Source: Apostichopus japonicus
Taxonomy: Eukaryota; Echinodermata; Holothuroidea; Aspidochirotida; Stichopodidae
Assembly: GCF_037975245.1 (NCBI RefSeq)
Contig: NC_092572.1
Coordinates: forward strand, 3,449,501-3,509,500
Length of the DNA: 60,000 bases
Direction: 5' to 3'
Below the pieces are notes generated by a model, which was not told the origin of the DNA, ran no database searches, and worked only from the letters and a program-made list of their open reading frames with translations. A program made the translations under genes and the position numbers. This document shows positions 36,392 through 49,155 of the stretch, piece after piece; the stretch's first letter is position 1, and each line of letters begins with the position of its first letter.

Positions 36392-38021
36392 ATATCCGAT
36401 TACACCATCACATACGGAGGTCCTGAGTAGACATGAGAAGTGATTGGTAGAGTTATAGGCTACTGTGTCTGTATAAAACGACAAAACATCACAGAATAAG
36501 AAATTTGTCCAGTTGATGAGGTACGCTAACGTGACATCTTTTCGACAATTTATCACATGGCCAGCTGCTGCGTGGCACGATACTTGACATCACGTCCAAA
36601 AAAAGAAGACATTTACCGAGTTCTTGAGTAACGAGAGGGTTACATCTTGACGAAAGTGATCACATTGTCGAGTTGGTACGCTGCTTGTAAATTTACAACT
36701 CAACTAATTTTATTTTTGACGTGTCATCAAATTTCGCGCAATGTAGCAACTCATAGGGAATCTTGCAGGGCACCAGTAAACGTAAGGCATTACAAGACAT
36801 ATATACTTCCATTGTTATTAACTATATTGTTACAGCAATTAAACATATTTATATATTAAACTCCCAAGAAAAATTTATATATAATAATCAAAAAAAACTT
36901 ATATCATTTATTACAGTGATATTTCCAGAAATGTTAAAAATCTTAAAAAAGACATATTTATTGAGTAGACCGTTTGCAACACTGAGGTAGAGAATTAATA
37001 CCAAATACAGCGCTACCTCAATAAGGTAGCAGTCTGTAGTATCCTAAACCTATATCTATAGTTAAACGAGAACAATTGTAACGTTATTTCTGCAGCAATG
37101 ACTGATCACAGAAGTTAGTATTAATATTACAATCATTTGGAATTTATAACCATCAGCTAACCAGGCTAATAGAAAACAGGGAAAAGGAAAACAGTATTTT
37201 ATTCTGGCACATTTCTCATTTTCTTTCCTCGTAACAATTTGTTCATGTAATTTGGTTATTTTTTACTTCAAAAATTGTAATTATTATGCGAGACATATCT
37301 GTATAAAAAGGTGTAAATAAATTTCATAAATGGAGCTGCAATACTTTTTGGAAAATATTGTTTTTCTTTGTGTTTCTCATTGCACTTGTTGCACTTTTTA
37401 AACTTTTTTACTAACTTCCAACGTATAACTCCGACATTCCGCAAGGTGTTTTGCTTGAAACAACTATGCCTAGCGAGAAATATCTTGTTCCTGATGACGG
37501 ACACAAAGTGCGGAGTTTGTGGGTGGGGTGTGGGCAGTGTTCGATTTTTCCGGTATCGCATCGCAAAATGCGATCCAAAACGACAAACTTGCGAGACGTT
37601 TCCAAATCAGCATCGCACATTGTGCCGATTTGTGCGATTCAAATTCCTAGTCAGATTTGGGAGCAAACACTCAAACCTTAACTTACGAACTGTCGATCAC
37701 AATGTAGAAGTTATAATTTATTGAGTTTATACACAATGTACAACTTATTCACTTGACCATATAGCGAAAAAAAAACCTGAAAAAATAATATCCTACCATA
37801 GTTAAGTGTAAAGCAAATAGCCTAACCACCTCGGCAGTTACGGATCTCACGTAACTAAAAGGTTCCCTGGCAACGTGCCAAAAAAATGTTAACAAACAGG
37901 TGTTACACAGGGGATGAGCTCACAGTTGTTGGGAAGGTACCTGGGCAAATTCGCAGCACATGTACCGTGGTACAGTAGTTGGGTATAGGGTTAAACACTG
38001 CAGTTGTAAAAATGTACGCAT
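36392..38021. other. Spacer between comparable unit 1 and unit 2, first part
   Basis: No gene seen. The sequence around 37530-37640 (cggtatcgcatcgcaaaatg) looks like transposon-derived debris with repeated atcgca words, but no termini can be assigned. Whether this region belongs to the duplicated unit cannot be told, because unit 2 ends at the window edge. Confidence 0.4.
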
Positions 38022-38400
38022 CAAGGGCGTAGGAACCGGGGGGGCTGGGGGGGGGGGGGGGGCGCCAGCCCCCCAGTGAAAAATGTGGAGGGGCGGAAGT
38101 ATCATTCCGCCCCCCCCCCCGGTTCGCAAGTCAGAAAACCCCTTTTTCATTTCCAAATGAGAAAAAAAATCTCATTTGGAGCACCAAATTGCATCTTAGG
38201 CCAGGTGAAAATACAAAATTAAGTTTACAAAATGGAGTGGGTGTTGAAGTGTGCTATATTGCACCAAATTGCATCTGAGGCCACCTGGAAATGCAAAAAA
38301 TTCCAAAGGGGAGGGGGACACCCCCTCCCCTTAGACCCCTCCCCCAGGCCGGCCATCAGTCTTCAGCCCCCCCACTCAAAAGTACCTTCCTACGCCACTG
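38022..38400. mobile_element. 379-bp hAT-type MITE
   Basis: Starts CAAGGGCGTAGGAACCGG and ends CCTTCCTACGCCACTG (imperfect inverted repeats). It is flanked by the perfect 8-bp duplication gtacgcat at 38014-38021 and 38401-38408. The interior has a poly-G tract near the left end and a C-rich block near the right end, like the other hAT-type elements here, plus an internal repeat of gcaccaaattgcatct. There is no transposase. Short open frames inside are incidental. Confidence 0.93.
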
Positions 38401-38619
38401 GTACGCATAGTCCAGGCTATTCATTGTTAGGCAGTCTAGAAACGGGGCTTTGCTGAACGTTGTTTGTTTCATAATATCGGAAGTTTTGTAAGTTGCACTT
38501 TTTAAAGATTGAAAGACAGATTAAATCTTTTTTCATTTTATAACATAATATAGCTACTTTAACTTGTCATTTTAAAATTTTCATCAGTTTCGTGACAATT
38601 TAAATTAAAAAAGTTGTCA

Positions 38620-38780
38620 GTATTTTGCATCCTCAACTGCGAATTTTTTCATCGCCAGACATCGCAAAAAATCACAACAATTTTCGGGGGCTTTCGCCCC
38701 CAGGATCCCCACGAGGGGTTCTTCCCCATGACCCCACCATAGCCCTAAGACGGGCCCCTGGACACCACGCCTTTATGCTC
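38620..38780. repeat. Probable transposon end with GGGGGC hairpin
   Basis: A GC-rich island in an AT-rich setting contains the perfect hairpin gggggc-tttc-gccccc (38686-38701), followed by aggatccccacgaggggtt. Together with the atcgca-rich stretch near 37550 it may mark one element interrupted by the 379-bp MITE, but the termini are not defined. Confidence 0.35.
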
Positions 38781-39186
38781 GCACGTTACGCGTGCTAGGC
38801 AGGCGAACACCGGCGGGAAATCGGCAGTGTGTTCGCGGGAAATTGAAGGTTTTCCAACACTGAGTGAACTGTGCAGTTACTGTATGCATCATGTTCAAGG
38901 TTTTCACGGAGGCCTTTGAGGAAATGAATGGTTAGTACAGTGTATATATGCTGCACTAATGCTGTGTGTAGGCCAAGGTTCACGAAGGTCATTGGTTATA
39001 TTCGCGCGCTGTAGACGTGTTTTTAGATGTTACGGAGAGTCAGGTTTCCATGGATATTAATCGAAAATGAATCTGAGTTTAACTGACGCTAAAGAAATGG
39101 ATCGTCTTGGGCAGATTAACAAATCATTGCAAGTATAAATAAGTACAGGTAGCTCTGCTGTTAAAAAGAAAAGTTCAATATCGGTT

Positions 39187-39285
39187 TGCTGTTATTGGCA
39201 ATTAGGCAAAATTTTACCGATACCGATATGCTGCCGATATTGCAAATATCGGCCGATACCGATATTGAAAACTATTATCGTAGCA
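39187..39285. repeat. Palindromic atcggccgat repeat debris
   Basis: Repeated ccgatacc and gatattg words arranged partly as inverted copies (gccgatattgcaaatatcggc is itself palindromic). This is probably a decayed mobile-element end. Confidence 0.45.
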
Positions 39286-41309
39286 ACACTAGTATAAATA
39301 ATAATAATAAACAAACATTTTCTAGTTAATACATTGATCGCCAACATTTGGTCCGTTTTGTGGTAATTTCAAAACTGCTATTCAATATTGGGGAACTGCT
39401 ATGCAACAAAAATATTGTATAGCAATTGTCGAAATTTGTTGCTATGCAATTTTTTGGCCATAAGTCGAACCCTGGGTGTGGGTGGGGTGTGGTTGGATGG
39501 CTTGTAAGAGTTACAATACCTCTGCAATGCTTTATGAATATATGTCATTTTTCTTATGGGAAAGACCCCCATATACCGCGCCATGACAGTCGGCTTCAAC
39601 GATCTCATTGTCCGTCCCCCTACTTTTCTAAATCCTGTATCCGCCTTTTGGAAACCTATAAACTTATATATTAGATGAGTACGAAGGGGGGGGGGGCGCT
39701 ATTTGGGAGGGTTTTAAAGTTTTGCTCTAAGTCCCACAATGCTATGTCATAATACATTAACAACAACAAATAATGTAATAAGTTTTGTAATTTGCTTATA
39801 CATGTATGTGGTCGTAAGTTATGCGCACGTATAACTGTTAAGAATACAAATGATGTTACATACTAGTCACGAAAAATCCAATTTGGTTCATTCCCTGTAA
39901 TATGTTATGGCCAAGAAGATTCACAGATCCATCCAAAAATTAGTGCTAGTTTCTAGCTGTCTGCTTAATGGTACAATACGTAATGACAACATAACAAAAA
40001 TGCACACATTTTCTGCTCTTCGTGTACCGTTCTAATGTACCTTTTTTATGTGATGACGAGAAAACCACCGCTTGACATATATGTACAGATTGGAGTAATG
40101 AAACATTTTTAATAATGAAATATAATATAATATAATGAAATATTTTTTTTGTATTATATCTATTTTAAGATATTCTCTTAAACTCCTTCGCTGACTACAA
40201 TTCTGTTGATCGTTATTCACGTATAGTAGCTAGAATTAAAGTTACAGAATCGTTCGGTTTGAATACCTGCAGGGATTTACTATAACAAAAACGTGGCGCT
40301 CTTTGCAATTTAGCTGTCGATAGTAGCTCTGAAAAATATTTGCAATAGCTTAAAATTCGTTCACGAATGACTTCTGTGGATTACATTAGATGCATTGATC
40401 TATTTCATATTGCTAATTATTCAACCACCTTTCTTTTCCTTACTGAAAAAAAAAAAAAAAAGGTTAATATTTTACTCCATCTATGCGTTAGTAAGATACC
40501 GACTTTGGTATTCATTATAATTATGCTATATATTTCAGGCTGTTCAATAACACGGCCACTAGTGGACAAGGAATTGGTGAAATGTTACTCATTTTTCCAA
40601 TGTTTCCGCTCTTTGTATCCTTCCGTCCCGAATCCACCCCACCCACAATAAATAGAACCATCTTTAGGTATGCTAATAGTAAATGTTAGGGTGACATCAA
40701 CTAGGGGTAGTAACATGTCTAGGAAATTTAAATTTACTGAAAGTTTTCATTGCGTAAAGCCTTTAATTTTAATCAATAAACATTACTCTTAAACATCACT
40801 TCATTCATTAATTGATTAAATTATTAATATTTATTAATCAATAAATTGATAAATCACTTAATTAATTCACTCATTCTTTAATTCATTTATACATTCATTC
40901 ATTCTGTCACTACAGAGTAGATTGACTAGTATGACTAAAGTGCTAACAATCAAATGAAGTAGCCTAAACTGAATATAAAAAAAACTATTGAGATTAACAA
41001 TTGGATTAACAAGTAGATTACTCCATAAGTGAAATAACAAACAGAAGAAACAAGCAAAAAAACACCACACTGTTTATAAAGACATAAGCAAGCTACCCTC
41101 AACCCCCCCCCCCTCCCCTCCTCCTTGCTCTCATACAAACATACAGGCAACGGGACAACAAAAAGTATAGTTTAGATTAGCTATGAATTATACCCTACAT
41201 GCTGTTGTGGAAGATGTTGAGTTAGAGGATAGCTTTTCGAAGGAACATTGTATCACGGTTCCAAGCTTAAAAGTCAGGCATCTCTACCTCAGGCTGTAGG
41301 AATATTCAC

Positions 41310-41312
<3 letters not shown>
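39286..41312. other. Spacer, second part, no gene seen
   Basis: AT-rich sequence with poly-G (39686-39698) and poly-A (40446-40461) tracts and an attaatc/attcatt-rich patch at about 40800-40910. Open frames are short and featureless. Confidence 0.5.

Positions 41313-41401
<89 letters not shown>
41313..41401. repeat. AT microsatellite near the unit 2 junction
   Basis: An (AT)n run of about 90 bp with one tt interruption, ending about 400 bp before the unit 2 breakpoint. Confidence 0.95.
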
Positions 41402-41402
<1 letters not shown>

Positions 41403-41802
41403 CGTGGAAAATTTACTAGTGTCGTCCACTTTTCTGTTTAATGTGGACGAATTATTGGCGAAACCTTAAGAGTAGTCTGGTTAGTCCAGTCAATCATTAT
41501 GAATAGGATTGTGTGTTTAGTACTTTCTGTCTGTAAGTCCATCTCGGTAGCAACTGGTCATAAATGTAAGACATATTAAAAAACTATAACACACATTAGT
41601 TTTAACTGAATAACAGGTACCCATCTTTACCAGCTTTAATTGAATAAAGCCATAAAGATCGGTTGTTTCAATTATCATGGTTTTATTTCATACTATGATC
41701 GAAACTTTACAAGAGACATAATTTGATAATGTAGCTAACATCGCAAACATCATACCTTGATATCATAATAATTAGAAACGGCGGTTTTCGTTTATCAGCA
41801 AA
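41402..41802. other. Spacer immediately left of the unit 2 junction
   Basis: No gene seen. The last bases before 41803 share no homology with the sequence left of 16158. If the duplication is a simple tandem, this is the right end of unit 1. Confidence 0.5.
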
Positions 41803-41869
41803 AAATTAAGAGTACTTTATGTTTAAAACGAACACGAGATATTTCCATAGTGTGACTAATACATGTAGG

Positions 41870-42560
41870 AATTGTAATGCGAGTACAACACCATATACAC
41901 GAGTACAACATATACAATTCTACTTATTATAAGTACAAGCACAAGCGCGAGTACGATTACGTCTATACTTAGTACAACAGCATGAACACGAGTACAACAT
42001 ATCAAACTCTACTTGGTATAAGTACAAATACAAGCGCGAGTACGATTACGTCTATACTACTACAGCATGAACACGAGTACAACATATAAAACTCTACTTA
42101 GTATAAGTACAAGTACAAGCGCGAGTATGATTACGTCTATACTACAACAGCATGAACACGAGTACAACATATAAAACTCTACTTGGTATAAGTACAAATA
42201 CAAGCGCGAGTATGATTACGTCTACTTAGTACAACAGCATGAACACGAGTACAATATATAAAACTCTACTTGGTATAAGTACAAGTACAAGCGCGAGTAC
42301 GATTATGGCTATACTACAACAGCATGAACACGAGTACAATATATAAAACTCTACTTGGTATAAGTACAAGTACAAGCGCGAGTACGATTATGGCTATACT
42401 ACAACAGCATGAACACGAGTACAACATATAAAACTCTACTTGGTATAAGTACAAATACAAGCGCGAGTATGATTACGTCTACTTAGTACAACAGCATGAA
42501 CACGAGTACAACATATAAAACTATACTTGGTATAAGTACACGTACAATAGCGAGAAGGAT
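41870..42560. repeat. 85-bp minisatellite, expanded allele (unit 2)
   Basis: The phrase catgaacacgagtacaa recurs at 41981, 42066, 42151, 42238, 42323, 42408 and 42494, a period of 85-87 bp. A degenerate unit precedes these at about 41890. Unit 1 has only about three imperfect units. Confidence 0.93.
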
Positions 42561-43973
42561 TACGACTATTATGCCTATTCAATGCCTTTAGTACTAAACC
42601 CCATGACGATTAGTACAACCATGTTAAGCACTCATACTATAAGATGCACGTACCAGTAGGATACGGACTCAGTGCAAGAGTGATATAAATGATATCTAGT
42701 TTAGGACTCGACCTATACGTGTAACGCTTTGACCTTTACAATTCTCAGGAATGTCTTTCTTAAACCAATATACTAAAGGATTTAATAGCTTTAGCAACCT
42801 TTTACATTTTATGACGCGCCTAACCACAAGTAAAACATATTATGTATGCACCAATAACGTCTAATTCTTGGTAAATACGTAAGCTAACTTCCCTTACATA
42901 CACTTCATAGAGTTTAATTGTTAATATTGGCAATATAGAATTAAGGAAGTATGGCAGTTTTGTAACGGGGAATGCATGTACTATTATATAGTAACATATT
43001 AAGCTATGTAGGCGTTCATTTCAGTCTTGTGAACGAGCTATATACACCTTCCGTGATTGGCTGGATTTTGTGATCGCCGAGCGGTTTTTGATTTATTCTT
43101 TGCATTATTAAATTTGGAGTCATCTTTTATCTCAAGAAATTATTATATTCCTGCACAAAAGGACGGACAGACGGATAAACGGAGGGAACGTATACAAACA
43201 GGTTAATATCATTTACGTCCGCTTTACCTATTTATTTCTTGTATTTCTATCCACACATATATGGTTTTCTTTTACATGACCTGTTGCCTTGGATTTCCGA
43301 CTGGTAGTAAATTTATCAGACCAAACAGGTATTACATATTTTTGTTTATTATTATTAAGTTTGGATTCAGGTAAATGGATCCACTGAATTCATTTCACAA
43401 TACTATCAATATTAATATTTATTGATGTTTGGTCTGATTCATTTCCCCGAAACCACTCCACTGAACACGTCAACTAATTGCTTCGTTGTAAAAATACATA
43501 TAACAAAGAATGCATATAAATAAGTGCTTATTATAAAGGGGTTGATAAACAAGATGGTAATCGCAGGCTATTTGTGAATCAAGACGACGTAAGTGTTCGC
43601 TTTCAATACGACATTACAGGACAGAAAAAATAAATCAAATATGAAAAAAATACTGCAAATGACCAATCGTTGATTGTATAACTCTTGGCCTCTTTGAAAT
43701 ACAAAGTAAGTAATTCCTTTATCGAGTGCCATATAGAGAATCAGTATATAACTAGAAGTACGTTATGCTATTGTCTATTTGTTCTTTAAGGTAATATAAA
43801 ATAATATTCAATCCAGATTAGTATTTCTATATAGATATAGGTGTACGGAAACAGGGGGAGGGGGAAGAGGGGGGGAGGGGATAGAGGAGCCTCTACCCGG
43901 GCCAGATGGAAACGTAGAAACTGAATCATTTCTGTTTGTAATAGGCAAGGGAAATAAAGATCCCTTTTTTTCG

Positions 43974-43978
<5 letters not shown>
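42561..43978. other. Duplicated non-coding sequence upstream of receptor B
   Basis: Matches 16451-17615 and 18945-19224. The 1.33-kb unit 1 segment is missing at 43687/43688. No gene seen. A poly-G/purine tract lies near 43855-43880. Confidence 0.5.
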
Positions 43979-44022
<44 letters not shown>

Positions 44023-44148
44023 TCAATGACAGGCTCAGTGTATTTTCTACGGTAAAAAAAAGGAGGAATATAGTCTTGTATTTTCAGATTACTGAGATTG
44101 TTTCCACCAGGATAGAAAGAAATATGTCGCTGTACCTTTATTACGACA
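43979..44148. repeat. AT microsatellite plus unit 2-specific sequence
   Basis: An AT run to 44019, then about 128 bp without a counterpart in unit 1. It replaces the 1.03 kb at 19225-20255. Confidence 0.75.
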
Positions 44149-45312
44149 TATTACTCTGTGTTTAATGCTTTGTGTCAGTCAATAGCTTGACTCTAAAGTT
44201 ACTAAGTTCTGTCTAATGTTGTAAAAGATTTCAAAATATAATTCACTAGCTTTATGAACAAGTCCTCGTTATCTTCCCCATCATCATATGCTAAAGGTGT
44301 CAACCGGTGTCTTGCCTAGAATAGCTGGCACCCAGGTGGACCCTTCCTTTGTTACACCGTGCAGGAGATGCCGTCCTATGGGAGGGGTCTAAAGGGAGGG
44401 GGTGAGAAAGTTTGATTTATGTAAGTGGCTTAGATGCAAAATGGTGCGATATTGGGCAAAGCTTTGTACTGATTAAATGTTTGGAAATTTTCATTCTTTA
44501 ATGAATGTTTCTTAAATGTTTTCCTCTTGTTTGTTTAAACGGCTAAACATATATACTTCTATACGGCAACAAAATAACGGATACTTTCCTGTATTTTGGG
44601 CAAAACATTAGTAATAATGAGAATCGGGGCCCCCTTTCCATGTGGCTACCCCAACCCATCCGTAACGGTACCCGGCCAAGCCGCCCCTCTTATATATTAT
44701 GGCTGTGACATGGCAACCCCCCCCCCCTTGCATGTTACCCGAGGCAGACCGTTCCCGTTTAATAAGCCGCACCGGTGTCAGTAACAAGGTTTATTTTCCT
44801 CATATGTTACTTGTCGGAGTAACCTTCTGAAATATGCACCAAGTTAAAAAATGTTTGCAACTGAGATGTTCTTGAAATACTTTTACAACAAATACCAGAT
44901 ACACCGGAACATTTGTAGCCCAGCTGTCTGTGTCGATGATGGTACCTGATAACATCTATGCAAGTTTAACTGCCTTTGGATTTGTAGTCTCTTAGTAACA
45001 GTGAAACAAACTGGTCTAGTCAGTTTACCGTGGAATTATCTTTTACCATTGTTTAACATTTTAAAGCAATACGTTATCTCACTTGAATCTATTTTCAAAT
45101 TGTATAAGTTTCCTGACAGAACCCAAGACATAATGATATCCCATCAGACAAGAGCTTTGGCTCAGAACTTGTTGATGTAAACTGAACAGACGCTAGTTTG
45201 GGTGTATATATGATGCGAAAAACTCTAATGCATAAAATCTCAAGAATAAAATATGCTTTATGATGCGAAGCTGCCAAAATCCAATGTCAAATCTTTCCTT
45301 TCTTTTTATTGC
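44149..45312. other. Duplicated region upstream of receptor B 5' UTR exon
   Basis: Counterpart of 20256-21440. It contains the dispersed repeat with cttagatgcaaaatggtg near 44430. No coding sequence or defined promoter seen. Confidence 0.45.
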
Positions 45313-45314
45313 AG

Positions 45315-45728
45315 GATAAAGTAACAACAACCTATTTTAGACGAAGCATGATTTAGAAGTAGCTTGATGTACAATTTCCAAGTGCCAAGAGAAGGACTAC
45401 CGGAATATATTAACCTATTTCGAAATTTGGTTCATTTTTGATCGTCTCGTAATAATTTGCTTTGTTGACAATTTTTTTTATGAAATCTTGTCAATTTTGA
45501 ATCTCTGGTTGCCACTTCAGCTGAAATTGATCTTTCGAGATTCGTGGAATTTTGGAAATAAATCAGCAATTTTACAACAACAGCAGCAGCAGTAGCGAGG
45601 AAGAAGTAATACTAAATATCTAAAACCAGACTTCGCAAAAAAAAAGAAATCTGAAATATTATATCAGAATTCAAAATCGGCAGACGTTTCATCGACTTAA
45701 CACTTTTTAATATATCGACTTATACAAG
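45315..45728 (+). other. 5' UTR part of receptor B exon, with two tiny uORFs
   Basis: The acceptor is tttttattgcag (AG at 45313-45314). The leader is 414 bp, identical in length to copy A. The two-codon uORF at 45348-45356 and the six-codon uORF at 45480-45500 are preserved. The pyrimidine tract is slightly weaker than in copy A (an A interrupts it). Confidence 0.65.
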
Positions 45729-46465
45729 ATGGCGATGAACGAAACAAGTTGCGTAGGTGATGAATGTTGGGAATTTACTGATTATGGACAAAGGATCCTG
45801 ATAGGTTGTCTGCTTATATTAATATCGCTGTCAGGAGTCTTCGGCAATGCACTCGTCATTTTCTCTGTCTATGTTTCGCGTAAACTGCGAAAGGCTATCA
45901 ATGTGTTCGTGGTTAACCTGGCTATTGCTGACTTGGTAACATGTTTGGGTATCGTGTCTAACATCATCGCTCTTCTCTCCAGGAACGGTTGGCCGTTTGC
46001 TAATTGGATATGCGCAGTCTCCGCAACCACATTGATGACGTGTTTAGGTGTCAGTTTATACACTCTGGGAGTAATCTCAATTAATCGGTTCGTACTGATC
46101 ACGAAAACTATCGAAGATTACCAGAAGATCTTTGGCTCTAAGAGAAACATTATAATATGGCTGTCCTTTATCTGGATCATCCCTGTATGTGTGGTCAATG
46201 TACCGCTGATTATAGGCTGGGGTGAGGTAGGGTATAACCAGAAGTACCATACCTGTTCCGATCTATTGGATACCGAGTATGAACATCTCTACGATATAAT
46301 TATCGGTCTCGGTCTTTTCCCTATTCCACTCATCACGGTAATAGTGTGTTACATACGCATCTACGCGCATATTATTAAGCATGCGCAGAAACTAGCTACC
46401 CGGGAAGACCCTGAGGTGGTCTCTTCGCCAGCAAATACACAAAGTGTAACAAATGACGAAAACGG
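45729..46465 (+). CDS. Receptor B, coding exon 1: class A GPCR, N-terminus to TM5
   Basis: Paralog of the exon at 21857, same length and phase, with donor gtaagt at 46466. I count 30 base changes in 737, giving 15 amino-acid changes: D9V, M34L, N55K, T57I, S71T, V106L, A129E, L164W, S175T, S180L, N181D, V215I, S228P, T233S and K241T (copy A to B). All motif residues (N40, D68, C95, N119-R120-F121, W149, C176, P200, Y208) are kept. Four changes (L164W, S175T, S180L, N181D) cluster in extracellular loop 2 around the disulphide Cys, a region that often shapes ligand access in class A receptors. There is no frameshift or stop, so it is probably functional. Confidence 0.92.
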
Positions 46466-49155
46466 GTAAGTTCCAAAACATTTTCGTTTCCCATAATCCC
46501 TGAATTCGCATTTTTCCCTGCAATACGACGTATATGCAAATTTCCATATAAGACATTTCATTTCATGAATATTCATAAACTTCATTCATGATAATTCCTT
46601 CATAATTTTCTTCTTACAGCAATGAAGTAGAACAATTGTATATTTATCTATAAAAAAGTTAATTAACATAATATTTTCACGAAATGCAGTAAAATTTAAA
46701 ATCGACAGTACCTTTTTTAGAGAGGTACCTTGGAATTATGTTATCATAATGCTAAGTTTGATTTCATTTATATTCAAAACTTGTTGAAACCTGCGATCAT
46801 CTGTGAGGCGTTAACCGTAACTGTTTGCCTGCTGCACGAAGTTTAAACTTCTTTTAAATTTTTAACAAGCTCTCGTTATCCTCTCAGAAAACATGAAACT
46901 AAACCAAAATGTGTAGGCCATAAAATGTTTATGGGCCCGTAAATATCTCCTTATTTACTCATACAAATTATGGAATAAAAAATAAATAAAAATATAAGGT
47001 ATCAGCTGAAATAGTTTCTTGAAAGTTTCATGTTAAAGTTTTTCAGAAGATTTTGCTGACTTGTAAGACATTTTGATGATTACAAATCACACATATAATG
47101 TAGCATACCGACCAAATTTTTTATTTCGTTGTATACTATATATGGACACATGATCAATTATGACACGCAGTGCTATTGTACGATACACAATAGGCATCGA
47201 ATAAGTTAACGCTGTAAAATATTTTACGGAGAAAGTGTTGACGATATAATTAAATTACAGTTTTCCTAGCTTCGAGAAGCCGTCTAAAATGTGTGTCGAT
47301 AAATCAAATACGGACAGACACTTATCCTCCTTGACAGTGGAAAGGGAGATAATAATGAAAAGTATAAGAAAATGAAGAAAAAAAAAGTTGGCGTTATTAT
47401 GATAGTTATTATGACAAGGAAATAAAAAAAAAATAATGGGAAAGTCTTGCTTGAGATACTTTCGAAACATAGAAATTGCCCATAAAAAAGTATGGACAAC
47501 GAAGAAAAGTAGGATGTTAAAAATGAAAGTGAAAAAAACACTTTGTTTCGGGATAGAATAAAACATGGATGTCGATGGATAAACCTTGACGATGTTTCCG
47601 CTTTCCCCAACAATGCACTTCAAGATCTCTTTGGTTAGCGTAGGCTGACATAATGATACAGGTATAGTTATTATTTAGGGTGTATTGTGATTATGATATG
47701 TAGATAAACTTTGCGTGCTGTATTGTCTCTTAAAACATTATTGCTGCTTTGAAGTAGCAATGGATATCGTTACCAGTGGCTTGCCAAAATAAGCGGAGGG
47801 AGGGCGGAGGGCAAGGGAAACTTCTTCCAATCGGGGGGAATTTGTTACATTTACCTTGAAGAATTAGACTATTCACCCAGATCCTGCAGGACGTCGTGAG
47901 AATCCAGGGATTGTTAGGATGTACACCCTTCTTTCAACTTCCAGAAAATATAAAAAGTATCACAACCTTGCGTTCAGACCTAATTATCGATCTAACTAAT
48001 TGACTAAGTTGGCCCCAGAATGCACCATGGGGGGGGGGTGTTAACCCATAGGCTTTATGGATGGAACACACCCTCCTTTATATAAATCCTTGGTTCCGCC
48101 TCCCGTCCAGTCATGAAGGTCCATGTGCCTACCTAATGCAGTTAGGGGCAACATATGATTTGTCTCACCCTTACCGTTTAAATCATGTACACTCTGAAAA
48201 GAGCCATATATGCCAAAGGTCAAGTTGGGTTACGGGGGACAATTACAACACCGGGCCCCCTTTTTTCACTTTCCATTTTTGTCAATAGCTTGTTATCAAT
48301 CTTCATGACTAAAATTTTGTAATAGTTCTTTCTTGGACGATATTCATATTTATGTTTCGATAGGGGATCCATGGGTGACGAGTTTGACTCGAAAAATCAA
48401 AGCAAACTTGATAGCGTAACCTCACAGGAACTACTAGTACTGAACAAGCCTCTCTGTAGCCATCCTCAGCAGGCGGGCGGGGAAGGGGTGGGATGGGATT
48501 CAAGGTGGCTATAGCCCTGGGGTACCTCAGAGTCCGACCTAATCGATAATACATTTCTGTAGTACAGGGTGAGGTATCATATTTTGATAAATGTAAATAT
48601 TGAATTGTGATAGAACAAGGACATAGGGATACATGTATGTATGGGTTACATATGGGTTTTAGCACACTGAAAACTACTTCAAATGTCTGTTGAAAGTCAG
48701 TATAAATTTACGCCCAGGTTTCAGCACATTGCAACTGTTTCCATTTTCTGTAATTGTACTTCTCATAATGTTGGTGACTGTATATGGAGGTTCAAATCGA
48801 AGAGTAAAAATTATTCTCAATGTGAGTAAACTCTCCGAGGGTGGTCTCAGCAAAATAAGTCGAAAAGATTTGATATAATTGACTTGTTTGGGAATATCTA
48901 GTAACGCTTGGGGGGGGGGGGTGCTATCGAGGTTGATAATGTTAGCTCGCAAGCAGCGACAATTGAATGCGCGCACCAATCGATTGCGCGTCAAAACCAT
49001 CAGATCATAAATGATGCAATTTCTCTACACCCTTTTCGTTGCTTTAAACATTGAGTGTGGATGAAAATAAGCTACTTTATATCTTATAAGTGACAATTTC
49101 CTGCGGCAAAGCTAATATTTTTGCAAATTGTCTGAAATTTGAGACCGGGCAATAG

